Positions 52,701 through 58,366 of a stretch of DNA of 64,000 nucleotides are shown here, in pieces. Positions within the stretch are counted from its first letter, which is position 1. The number at the start of each line of letters is the position of its first letter. The stretch is taken from positions 5,023,501 to 5,087,500 of the forward strand of contig NC_092578.1 of the NCBI RefSeq assembly GCF_037975245.1, read 5' to 3'. Source of the stretch: Apostichopus japonicus. Its lineage: Eukaryota > Echinodermata > Holothuroidea > Aspidochirotida > Stichopodidae. The position numbers and the translations under genes are program-made. The notes under the pieces are model-generated. The model did not search any database. It had not been told where the DNA came from and saw nothing but the letters and a program-made list of their open reading frames with translations.

Positions 52701-54841
52701 AGGTGGCATCCCCTTGGCCGAGGTGAGTCTGGTTCAAATATCATTTCATACTTTTCACCGAATTCTAGGTTTGGGGTCGGTTGGTCGATAACACTTGAGA
52801 ATCAAAAAAAATATATATATTTATTGATATGAAATGAGATGCTACCAACTTGTTGAACCCCTGAAAAAGGTGGTCACAGATATGTCATTAATCTTGTGCA
52901 GAGGGTTCCCTAATTGGGGTGCATGAACCCCCAGGGGGTGCGTGAGACGTTTCTGAAAGTCAAAACTAGAGTACTTTTGTTGAACTAATATCTGATATAT
53001 CATATAATTTAGTAATGTACAAAAGTCGTACCTATTGACAAACTCTTTTCCCGTTCCATAGGCATATGTTGCCATAGTAGTACCGTACCGTGCATGTGAT
53101 AAATAACTTCATTATGAAACAGACACAGGCCACAATATTTGTTCATCTCTTGGTTTTTTCATTACAATATTACACTATGAACTTGATCATTTACGAAGCA
53201 CTGTTATGAGTATTATAGTATAATAATGACGAAAAAGTTGAGGGTTCGTCAGGGGTAAAGTTAGGGAAACGCTGTTCTAGTTCATGAATTTGTCATGATC
53301 TACAAGATGCCAGATGACTTATTGCACAGGATGTTTTATTTTAACCATCTGTTTTATCTTACATTCAGATTGCATTGTAACTAAAATGCAATTAAATACC
53401 CCATATAGGTTAAAAAGTATAAATAGGTCTCACCTTTACTTTTGAGATACTAAAATAATCCAAGACTAGTGGTAGGCCTATGGATCCAGTCGAAGTGGAG
53501 TTCCATTCACCAAACCTTCACACATTCTCTCCTACAGTGTACATATTGATCGTTCCTTGTTATTTGTTTGAAATTTTTGTTTTTGGGGTGGGTGTCAGCC
53601 GGTCGGTCAATCATACTAAATGCTTAAAAATTTGTGTCAATGTAACAACAACATAGTGACCAACCAGAGAGAAAAAGAATATCTTGAAGAAACTTCAGTT
53701 GAATCTTTGATTGAATCAGGGATTGAATGGGGGGACTGAATCGGGGAAACTTTGATTGAATCGGGGATTATATTGTTGTTGTTTATTTTCTCAGATCACC
53801 GGGATCAGCATTACCCCCGATGGCGATCAGATGTTCGTCATCCATCTCTCCAGCGATAATGACATCGCCGGATGTCTGACCAACAGCAAGAGTGAGAATC
53901 AAGTCCCCGAACTCGTTGGAGTCCTCTGTAAACTATGGTCAGAGTGAGTGTCTCTCATTGATTGATTGATTGAATTAATTATTGCAAGTGTCTTGAAGGA
54001 CCATAGTTAAAGGGTGTGAAGACTCGTGCAAAAAGAACATCTAATGCCGGTAATTTGACCTACTTTCAAATGAGGTGTAACAGAAGTGTTAAACACCACC
54101 ATCGATCCCAGAAAATACACACACAGCTTGCTACGGTTGGTAATTAGACACTATAGACACGAGTGTACAGTCAGTACATACAGCTGCGGTCAATGCCCAC
54201 AGCACAGTCTACAAACGATACAGCGATGGACATCTCAGGCACAGCTAAAGATAACAATTAAGGTATCACATTTCATTACTGTCTGCATTTTGGAGCGACA
54301 CAAACAAAACTTGCAAGCAACAGAAAGCTTTTCAGATGGCCGCACACGGTTTGGGGCAAGTCTTCAATGCCTTTAGGTAAGACCGTTAACTCACAAGCAA
54401 AGCTTTTCATAGTCGCAAAATCACAAGCGATAATTTGGTAGATACGGAAGGAGGAATCAGTGGGCGTGGCCCAGGGAGCGAGGGCGCAGTGCTAAAATGT
54501 TTCCAAATGTGTAGTTAGGTAGATAGGAAAGTGCAATGGTGGAGTGGGAGACAGGTAAGAGAGGAGACAAAGTAAATTCCTCTTTTTACAGGAGATGGGA
54601 TAATTTTTTTGAACAATTGATAAGGAGTTAGAAATTTTGGATATATATCTTATTTTTGTCGATACTTTTTCTTTTCTCAAACAGTAAACGTGACAGCAAA
54701 CTAAGGGTCAATGTCAGGTCACAAATCCAGTGTCAGCTCGGCAAGAAACCCAAGTTCTTCCAGATCCAGGCGGGAAATTTTGACAAACCTGCCTTTTCGA
54801 GAGACGGCCAGGGTTTCATCCTGCAGTATCCAGCCAACTAG
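16672..54841 (+). CDS. MYO1D: Unconventional myosin-Id (class I myosin heavy chain), complete 20-exon gene
   Basis: Single-headed actin-based ATPase motor that links cortical actin to membranes; in flies, frogs and fish the orthologue sets left-right chirality (family knowledge). Joining 20 exons gives 3015 nt and 1004 aa, against about 1006 for vertebrate myosin-Id. Seen by residue: P-loop GESGSGKT 102-109, switch I NDNSSRFG 156-163, switch II DIYGFE 384-389, actin-binding HYAGDV 508-513, RCIKPN 589-594, converter ending around 690, IQ1 [11 protein letters not shown] 705-715, weaker IQ2 around 727-737, TH1 tail from about 810 to 1004 ending in PAN. All introns are GT-AG and all junctions keep phase. 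The ATG has A at -3 and an in-frame TAG 21 nt upstream (16651). Myosin-Ig is the closest alternative, but that split is vertebrate-specific as far as I know. Confidence 0.96.
18514..18671. repeat. 21-bp tandem array with POU-octamer-like words
   Basis: Seven full units and a partial of TTGCTATGCAAAATGGGCAGC; unit starts fall every 21 bp from 18514 to 18661. Two units read ATGCAAAT (18540-18547 and 18603-18610), the canonical octamer; the others read ATGCAAAA or variants. Both strands are open because the period is a multiple of three. Confidence 0.95.
19925..19970. repeat. Direct repeat of 23 bp carrying ATGCAAAT twice
   Basis: Two abutting copies around ATTATGCAAATnGAGACATT; octamer words at 19931-19938 and 19954-19961. 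Confidence 0.85.
20013..20114. repeat. Short tandem repeat around ATACCAGATACTATATAG
   Basis: Three imperfect units of roughly 35 bp containing TTGTATTTTCTG and then ATACCAGATACT. Confidence 0.8.
22424..22795 (-). mobile_element. tRNA-derived SINE, reverse orientation
   Basis: On the minus strand the head reads ATGGCCAATTAGCTAAGGC, then CATCGGACTTGTGATTC (tRNA-like D and anticodon arms), followed by GTTGTGTACTTGGGGGCAAG. The same head and following block occur at 43096 in the plus orientation. The 3' end runs into a TAATAATAAT tail. It sits about 80 bp upstream of exon 2. Confidence 0.7.
22873..23081 (+). CDS. MYO1D: MYO1D exon 2 (residues 32-101 plus 1 nt)
   Basis: Motor N-terminal subdomain. 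It completes Arg32, then reads [40 protein letters not shown] and DTCIVIS, and ends with the first base of Gly102 of the P-loop. The acceptor is a pyrimidine run plus ccctag, and the donor is gtaggg. [10 protein letters not shown] and the [15 protein letters not shown] stretch are class I myosin hallmarks. Confidence 0.96.
23637..23730 (+). CDS. MYO1D: MYO1D exon 3: P-loop (residues 102-132 plus 2 nt)
   Basis: Carries the Walker A/P-loop GESGSGKT (102-109), which binds the ATP phosphates, followed by [15 protein letters not shown] and the QQAEVER helix. Gly102 is split across intron 2. Most class I myosins read GESGAGKT; here residue 106 is Ser (codon TCC). The donor gtactc is a poor match to GTRAGT, but the reading frame and protein match need it. 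Confidence 0.94.
25158..25323 (+). CDS. MYO1D: MYO1D exon 4: switch I (residues 133-188)
   Basis: Reads [20 protein letters not shown], then [20 protein letters not shown], then [19 protein letters not shown] (156-163) is switch I, which contacts the nucleotide gamma-phosphate and Mg. The acceptor is ttcacag and the donor is gtaagt. It ends on a whole codon, and the next coding exon lies 15.5 kb downstream with no residue missing relative to the family. Confidence 0.96.
25646..25893. repeat. TA/TAGA microsatellite with GA tract
   Basis: About 250 bp of (TA)n with periodic TATAGATATA interruptions and a GAGAGAGAGAGA run near 25817. Confidence 0.92.
27349..27407. repeat. CATC/CCGTC tetranucleotide-type tract
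   Basis: Imperfect CATCTGTCCGTCCATCCGTC units, then clean (CATC)n. Confidence 0.85.
30216..30256. repeat. Fragment of the GGTCA-rich dispersed repeat
   Basis: AAGCCTATTGTTTTTGGTG followed by TGAGGTCAAA matches the start of the unit seen at 57983 and related copies at 38 kb. Confidence 0.6.
31493..31716. repeat. Duplicated ~90-bp segment
   Basis: Two direct copies (about 31493-31584 and 31628-31716) sharing TACTCATTAAAAAATTTG, AAGCAGGAATA and TCTTAAGTTTCGATTCAACT. A short third partial unit lies between them. Confidence 0.85.
33591..33768. mobile_element. Palindromic MITE, 178 bp, flanked by TTAA
   Basis: The left arm AAGAATAGTCCAGGTCAAAA and the right arm ending TTGACCTGGACTGTTCTT are inverted complements with few mismatches. 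Pairing extends through TTAAAGAGGAACA / TGTTCCTCTTTAA and an AAGCATTCTGGT / ACCAGAATGCTT inner stem. TTAA flanks each side (33587-33590 and 33769-33772), the duplication expected of piggyBac-type transposition. No coding capacity. Confidence 0.82.
34422..34470. repeat. Two units of the intron-1 21-bp repeat
   Basis: TGCTATGCACAATGGGCAAA followed by TTGCTATGCAAAAAATGGAC is clearly related to the array at 18514, 16 kb away in another intron. Confidence 0.7.
36629..36690. repeat. ATT / TTG / AAT triplet tracts
   Basis: (ATT)n, then (TTG)n, then (AAT)n in immediate succession. Confidence 0.85.
37990..38540. repeat. GGTCA-rich dispersed tandem repeat
   Basis: Diverged units around GGTGGAGGTGAAAGGTCATT followed by TGGGGTCA recur at about 38019, 38185 and 38470. 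The cleanest gives AGGTCA-TTTG-GGGTCA at 38195-38210, a DR4-type nuclear-receptor arrangement. Related units are at 57983-58166. Confidence 0.65.
40829..40978 (+). CDS. MYO1D: MYO1D exon 5 (residues 189-238)
   Basis: Begins [20 protein letters not shown], the conserved segment after switch I, then a variable stretch ending [11 protein letters not shown]. The acceptor is cattgcag and the donor is gtgagt, both phase 0. It follows the long intron 4. Confidence 0.95.
41080..41350. repeat. Three-copy tandem repeat of ~90-95 bp in intron 5
   Basis: Units begin CTGGCTATAATCAAGTTCCC and contain GGCTTATGGGAGCAGTGCAA. The last two are nearly identical; the first is more diverged. Confidence 0.9.
41828..41947 (+). 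CDS. MYO1D: MYO1D exon 6 (residues 239-278)
   Basis: Encodes [20 protein letters not shown], then [20 protein letters not shown], the helix leading to the LHLG turn common to all myosin motors. Acceptor tttgcag, donor gtatga, phase 0 at both ends. Confidence 0.95.
41990..42220 (-). mobile_element. tRNA-derived SINE, reverse orientation (intron 6)
   Basis: The minus strand reads GGGAGTGTTAGCTCAGTGGT (A-box-like), then CCAAGTTCGAGTCACTCC (B-box-like), about one tRNA length. A body follows containing GACTGACTTCGGTCAGCTTC. The acceptor and D-arm pairings are imperfect, so this is read as a SINE head rather than a working tRNA gene. Confidence 0.65.
43096..43384 (+). mobile_element. tRNA-derived SINE, forward orientation (intron 6)
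   Basis: The head has TGGCCAATTGGCTAAGGCG and a B box GGTTCGATTCC at 43149-43159. Then comes GTTGTGTCCTTGGGCAAGATG, and a 3' tail TAAAGCGCTTTGAG...GTATAAAGCGCTATATAAA of the kind shared by SINEs and LINE 3' ends in many aquatic animals. It lies about 150 bp before exon 7. Confidence 0.8.
43537..43743 (+). CDS. MYO1D: MYO1D exon 7: TEDS-site region (residues 279-347)
   Basis: Starts [11 protein letters not shown] and ends [12 protein letters not shown]. Counting 16 residues back from the Asp of DAFAK (D343) puts Glu327 at the TEDS position in the actin-binding cardiomyopathy-type loop. An acidic residue there normally means motor activity does not need heavy-chain phosphorylation (family rule). 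Acceptor ggccag, donor gtaata. A minisatellite starts right after the exon. Confidence 0.95.
43785..44335. repeat. Minisatellite of 28-31-bp units in intron 7
   Basis: About 550 bp of imperfect units CCCTCCTGACCAGACTAGAC followed by AAAGACAC. Internal shortening and length variants are common. Confidence 0.92.
44911..45053 (+). CDS. MYO1D: MYO1D exon 8: switch II (residues 348-394 plus 2 nt)
   Basis: Encodes [20 protein letters not shown], then [26 protein letters not shown] at 384-389 is switch II, which couples gamma-phosphate sensing to the lever swing. Acceptor cctacag, donor gtgagc. It ends inside the Ser395 codon. Confidence 0.96.
45379..45418 (+). mobile_element. Short transposon-end-like motif in intron 8
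   Basis: CTCTGAAGAAGATCCTGCC followed by AAGATTGAAACGTCAGG resembles the CTGAAGAAGN...GAAACGT motif often found at the ends of Penelope-like or other retroelements in invertebrates. A weak GATC/GATT stem is possible. The identification is from pattern memory only. Confidence 0.3.
45461..45686 (+). CDS. MYO1D: MYO1D exon 9: relay helix (residues 395-470)
   Basis: Starts [20 protein letters not shown] (relay helix), continues [13 protein letters not shown] and [15 protein letters not shown], and ends KVTDT. This is among the best conserved stretches of any myosin motor. Acceptor cttcctacag, donor gtaaaa. Confidence 0.97.
46662..46792 (+). CDS. MYO1D: MYO1D exon 10: actin-binding HYAGDV (residues 471-513 plus 2 nt)
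   Basis: Begins [16 protein letters not shown] and ends [21 protein letters not shown] (508-513) is the conserved actin-interface element of the lower 50-kDa subdomain. Acceptor tttgcag, donor gtaagt. Ile514 is split to the next exon. A 64-bp-period minisatellite fills most of the following intron. Confidence 0.95.
46810..47545. repeat. Minisatellite of ~64-bp units in intron 10
   Basis: About 735 bp of tandem units containing GTGCTTCAATGTGCAGAATA, TGTGTAACCATGTGTGCAAA and ATCCACGAGGTGAAACGCA. Some units drop the GTAACCATGTGT part, giving a shorter variant with GTAAGTTGTAACTTAA. It fills nearly the whole intron. Confidence 0.93.
47628..47757 (+). CDS. MYO1D: MYO1D exon 11 (residues 514-557)
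   Basis: Reads [20 protein letters not shown], then [20 protein letters not shown] and VSE. This is the helix-loop of the lower 50-kDa domain that precedes loop 2. Acceptor tttgcag, donor gtaact. Confidence 0.95.
47917..47994 (+). CDS. MYO1D: MYO1D exon 12 (residues 558-583)
   Basis: Short phase-0 exon encoding [20 protein letters not shown] then KNLTSK, the loop-2/strut-adjacent segment; 26 codons. Acceptor tgccag, donor gtaagt. Confidence 0.94.
47995..48949 (+). other. MYO1D intron 12
   Basis: Begins gtaagt and ends tttacaaag. It has a G16-type poly-G tract near 48811 and a small duplicated GAAGAATGTTCATTC. No gene or transposon recognised. Confidence 0.7.
48950..49116 (+). CDS. MYO1D: MYO1D exon 13: SH1-type helices (residues 584-638 plus 2 nt)
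   Basis: Begins [20 protein letters not shown], then [20 protein letters not shown], then [22 protein letters not shown] and the [13 protein letters not shown] block are the SH2/SH1 helix region. The acceptor is tttacaaag with a weak pyrimidine tract; the donor is gtaaaa. Confidence 0.95.
49251..49716. mobile_element. MITE-like repeat, 466 bp, in intron 13
   Basis: Left end CAGGGGGGGTAGGAAGCTTCC-like; right end AGCTCCTACCCCCTG, inverted at the terminal ~13 bp. The flanks CAACCATG (49243-49250) and CAACCGAG (49717-49724) match at 6 of 8 positions, consistent with a decayed 8-bp duplication. The same family forms the arms of the inverted repeat at 58.4-59.7 kb. It ends 82 bp before exon 14. 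Confidence 0.72.
49799..50003 (+). CDS. MYO1D: MYO1D exon 14: converter and start of lever arm (residues 639-707)
   Basis: Begins [20 protein letters not shown]; the middle has [20 protein letters not shown] and LEEER (converter); it ends LAIFLQK, the start of IQ1. The acceptor gttgctag lies 82 bp after a MITE-like repeat. The donor is gtgaat. Confidence 0.95.
50124..50399. repeat. Spaced direct repeat of ~65 bp in intron 14
   Basis: GTTTAGTTACGTTTGCTAAA and CCGATGGTGGTGGCCCTGAA, then CCTTTGCAAGAC, occur at 50136-50192 and again at 50340-50398 with a few base differences. Confidence 0.88.
50543..50766 (+). CDS. MYO1D: MYO1D exon 15: IQ motifs (residues 708-781 plus 2 nt)
   Basis: Completes IQ1 ([11 protein letters not shown], 705-715), which should bind calmodulin or a related light chain, then a second weaker IQ-like stretch around [11 protein letters not shown] (727-737), then the post-IQ segment [14 protein letters not shown]. 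Lys782 is split to exon 16. Acceptor cattgtag, donor gtaggg. Confidence 0.95.
51385..51529 (+). CDS. MYO1D: MYO1D exon 16: post-IQ / start of TH1 (residues 782-830)
   Basis: Encodes [20 protein letters not shown] and [10 protein letters not shown], then a basic run [10 protein letters not shown] and WIGNYLA, matching the myosin-Id neck-to-tail join. The basic cluster fits membrane contact. Acceptor tcgcag, donor gtcagt. Confidence 0.94.
51560..51900 (-). mobile_element. CR1-like non-LTR retrotransposon relic (intron 16)
   Basis: The minus strand between about 51840 and 51750 translates to [19 protein letters not shown] then RYQLKSYL. This is the WNxLPxxIRxxxSxxxFxxxLKxYL signature at the C-terminus of CR1/Jockey-group reverse transcriptases. 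A frame break just upstream and the absence of the rest of the ORF mark it as a 5'-truncated dead copy. Confidence 0.6.
52118..52219 (+). CDS. MYO1D: MYO1D exon 17: TH1 tail (residues 831-864)
   Basis: Encodes [20 protein letters not shown] then [14 protein letters not shown]. It is less conserved than its neighbours, but phase 0 at both ends and in register with the family (the segment before the TH1 beta strands). Acceptor ttctcag, donor gtaggc. Confidence 0.92.
52606..52722 (+). CDS. MYO1D: MYO1D exon 18: TH1 PH-like strands (residues 865-903)
   Basis: Encodes [20 protein letters not shown] then [19 protein letters not shown]. The Lys/Arg pattern (K867, K870, R874) followed by VLVVTD resembles the PH-like phosphoinositide-binding signature of class I tails (family knowledge; residue roles inferred). 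Acceptor tttcag, donor gtgagt. Confidence 0.95.
52723..53794 (+). other. MYO1D intron 18
   Basis: Begins gtgagt and ends ttctcag, about 1.07 kb. No gene recognised. A short internal duplication of TTGAATC-type words precedes the acceptor. Confidence 0.7.
53795..53943 (+). CDS. MYO1D: MYO1D exon 19: TH1 tail (residues 904-952 plus 2 nt)
   Basis: Encodes [20 protein letters not shown], then DNDIAGCL and [20 protein letters not shown] is typical of the myosin-Id/Ig tail. Acceptor ttctcag, donor gtgagt. Asp953 is split to exon 20. Confidence 0.95.
54012..54375. repeat. Dispersed repeat, copy A (intron 19)
   Basis: Shares CACAGCTTGCTA, GATCCCAGAAAATACACACA, AGGTGTAACAGAAGTGTTA and CATTTCATTACTGTCTGCAT-type blocks with 55601-55946 in the same orientation, end to end. 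Probably a transposon-derived repeat of unknown class. Confidence 0.88.
54685..54841 (+). CDS. MYO1D: MYO1D exon 20, terminal coding exon with stop (residues 953-1004)
   Basis: Encodes [20 protein letters not shown] and ends [11 protein letters not shown] followed by TAG at 54839-54841. The GFILxxPxN C-terminus is that of vertebrate myosin-Id. The acceptor is caaacag. The 3' UTR end is unknown; the first AATAAA I see downstream is at 56723. Confidence 0.95.
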
Positions 54842-55600
54842 ACGAGCCAACCTGCCGACAAAATTTGTAAAACAAAAAATTTGAAATAATATTTGCTGCC
54901 ATGGTGGTGGAGAACATGCCGTATCTTCTCCCAAATGTCTTGATTGCGAATCACCATCCGCGTCAGACAAGTTTTTTGTTAAGAATCCCACTGCTGCTAC
55001 CCATCGGAAATCCCACCATCGACACCATCCATTGAAGTCAAATTGAATCTTCCTTGTCGTCATTGACTCATTGAGGTTTGGTGCAATTAACCTTATGTAC
55101 GGAGTAAAAAATGTTTAATCGAATCGGTTGGGGTTAGTAGTTCAATGCATTTATCATTTAAAAGTCGAAGAAAGAATCGGAAGGCAGTTAGTACACTGCA
55201 TCATAGTATGCTGGGATTTTTATCGTAGGACTAAAATGCAGTCTTTCAAACTGAGTGCGCTATTTTTATTTTCTTGTTGTGGATGGAGAGTGCATAAGCA
55301 CTCTTTGTCAGCACAATGTTGTAAATATGACCACTAACTATATTTAACCTATTTTTTGCCATATTTGCTCATGGTTCATTCACTATTTCACATTAATTAT
55401 CACAAAGGGTATGAATCCCTCATACCAACTCAAAAATCTTCACATTAGTAACACTTGTTTGAGAAATTTGGAACTTCAAGAATTGAATTTCATTCGTATC
55501 TTATTCTTATTTCCTGTGGCGTATGGGATGATGTGCAAACTTTTGCCAAAGTTAGTATTGAATGGTCTGTGAAGTCACGCAAAGACTCACGAAGGATCTT
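54842..55600 (+). other. MYO1D 3' flank / probable start of 3' UTR
   Basis: No AATAAA between the stop and 56722 by eye; the first is AATAAA at 56723-56728. The extent of the 3' UTR cannot be set from sequence. Confidence 0.4.
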
Positions 55601-55946
55601 AAAGGTGAAGTGAAGACTCGCGCACAAAGAAACGTCTGGTGCCGGTAATCTGACCTAGTTTTCGAATGAGGTGTAACAGAAGTGTTAGACACCACAATCG
55701 ATCCCAGAAAATACACACACAGCTTGCTAACCGTCGGTAATTAGACACTAGTGTACAGTCAATACACACAATACAGTGTGCATAGCAGGGATGGACATTT
55801 CAGGTCCAGCTAAAGATAACAAGGTATCACGTTTCATTACTGTCTGCATTTTGTAGCGACACGAAAAAAACTTCACTTGCAAGCAACGGAAAGTTAACTT
55901 TTTCAGATGGCGGCACACGGTTTGGGCGATTCTTCAATACCTTTAA
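55601..55946. repeat. Dispersed repeat, copy B (downstream of the stop codon)
   Basis: Direct-orientation partner of 54012-54375, starting TGAAGACTCGCGCA and ending GGCGGCACACGGTTTGG, then TTCTTCAATACCTTTAAA. It lies about 760 bp after the MYO1D stop, possibly inside the 3' UTR. Confidence 0.88.
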
Positions 55947-57970
55947 ATGGACAAGATTGGATTATTGACTTTGACAAAATTATTGCACCAAAAGGATCCA
56001 ATAGAGTATACGAAATGCCATGAAAGTGGGCGGGTCAATGCCAATGGCCTGGATCATTTCACATATTTGTAAAACCCGGAAAACATAGCAAGGGATTTTT
56101 TTTTCTCTTTACAAAAAGTAGCTTTTAATTTTCAGCTGTTTTGGGATATTAAAAAATTATTTCCATGAAAAAGGGGAAATATACAGCTGAAACTATGGCA
56201 AGAAAAATAGGAAGAAAAAAAAATTAACATATGGAATTAAAACAAGAAATATATTTTTGTATCAATTTTGCTAGTTTGCATAAGTTATGAGGTACAGTAC
56301 TTTAATAATCTTGATTGCTATTATCTTTCTCCTTGTGGTTTGAGAAAGAGGTAGTATGTGATTAAATGTCATTTGTTACTAATTTTTTGCTAATTGATTA
56401 TATCAATTAATATATGTTCACATATTTTAATCTAAAAGTATTATAATACATATTAATATATTATAAAAAACATAGGTGAACTTGATAGGTAAAACTTCAT
56501 GAGAACAATTTTTTGGGAAGGGGGTGTGGGTGTCGGGTTTATAGGGGATGAGTGTCACTTAAATGTTAGTTTCTTGAAAAATTTACAAAGCCAAAATGAA
56601 ATATATTGATTGTGAAGAAATCATTGTGGAAATTTTTCTTTTTTAAGATGTTGACCAGAATTTATCAAGACACAAAATATATCGTAGTAAAATTACTAAA
56701 TCTGCTTTATATTTTGGATTAAAATAAACCCGGTAGTATTATTTTCTTGGTTTAAATATCCATCATTGTGATGGTGATATATTTTTTTTAAATGCCAAAG
56801 CTCCTTAAATAACAATTTAGCTCCAAGGGTGTCATATAGAATTGAAAAAACTGGTTTTTGTAGTTTTGCATTTTTTAAATGTCTGTCAAAACTAACAACT
56901 GCATAATATCTATTTTTCTTTGCCAAACTTACTGTCAAACCGAGCGTTGTGAATCTGTGGCTGTGTTTTTCCACCTCTTTATCAGAGGTATCTAAATATT
57001 GCCAGCTATTTCCAATTTCCAATTAATGATACTTAATTAATGATATTCTGTGCCTTGAATGCTATCGTAAAAATTATCGACTTTCTTTCAGAATTTTGCC
57101 AAATCTCCAGAATTTTTTTTAAAATGCTTTTTGTATCCATTAATATTACAAAATTGACCAATAATGCTCAGTTGTTATCATTCTCGATGGACTTCCTTTA
57201 ATAAGACATTTAACAAATATGAAAATGTGTCTTCTGTCCATCATGTCCATTATGAAACTTCTGGTATGTAAATAAATTATAAACAGGGAATTTAACATAA
57301 ATTTGTGATGTTGAACTTGTTGGAAGTGTTTAATAGCATCTCGACTCGTCGAGTACATTATCTATAATAATAAATGTTTTAACGTCCGTACAACAGTTCC
57401 GTAAAAAGTTAAGGTTAACGGCGATGTAACATACGTTAATGACTTGCTTAGTCAGAAACTTGCTCTATGTATTGCTCGGGGTTAATACTCTCTGTTGACT
57501 ACGTAGGCGCTGTGGTGTAAGAAGGGTGCTAAATGGGTGTTGCTTATTAATGGCTTGCTTGGTCAGACTGCTACTATTACAGTACATGTATTTTGTGTAG
57601 AAGGGTGGCAATGGTGGTGTTTGTCAATGAACAACCATTAACAAAAAACGTTTTTAATCCGTTAGTTATTCCGCTATTTGAATGAGAAACAAATCCATCA
57701 TGTTACTACTGATTAACCAACATTGCCCTTAATTAGTAAGAAAGCTTAGTATAATGTTTTTTTTTTATTTGCCATGATATATTTATATAGCAGTACTCTG
57801 AGAACTTTCTTGTATATAACATATGCATGTGTGTTACTCGGTCTGGTATAGACTAGGTGGTAAGATAAATTAAATACTGACAGAAATTACCCGTCTTATT
57901 CCTTCTCTTTCTTTCTTAATGTCTTTATTGTGTGAAGGTTACCATATGGCCCTAATCTCATCCGACATGT
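55947..57970. other. AT-rich 3' flank, nothing recognised
   Basis: A minus-strand open frame of 108 codons (56696-57022) has no family I recognise and is AT-rich like its surroundings. I do not call it a gene. TTAAT/AATAT-rich sequence at 56380-56470. Confidence 0.5.
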
Positions 57971-57975
57971 GCTTT

Positions 57976-58200
57976 TTTTGTAAGCCTATTGTTTTTGGTG
58001 AAGGGCAAAGGTCATTTGGGGTCACCAGGAGTCAAATTGTGAAAACCTTGTAATTACTATATCTCAATACTGGAAGCTTGGGTCTACCTCTAATTTAGTG
58101 TAGAAGTACCACATTGAGTTAAAGAGCCTATTTTTTTTGGTGGAGGCCAAATGTCATTTGGGGTCATCATAGGTCAGATCGTGAAACCCTTGTAAACATG
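57976..58200. repeat. GGTCA-rich repeat, two ~140-bp units
   Basis: Both units have GCCTATT(G)TTTTTGGTG, then GTCATTTGGGGTCA, then a GTGAAA(A)CCTTGTAA block. DR4-like cores are at 58009-58024 and 58151-58166. Same family as 38 kb. Confidence 0.8.
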
Positions 58201-58366
58201 TACACCCTCACTATACATTACATCAGATTCATGTAGAAAACTGCTCATGTTACATCATCGAAACCACAAAGCATTTTTGCATTCAGGTTTTGTTTGATTA
58301 GGTAGTGCTGCTAAGGTTGTTCATAATTTCAGTGATGTTGAATTTAGCCACCTAGTTATACTCAAA

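Noticed and set aside
56696-57022. 108-codon minus-strand open frame downstream of the gene
   Set aside because: No domain or family recognised, AT-rich like the flanks, and no splice or promoter context. I cannot support it as a gene.
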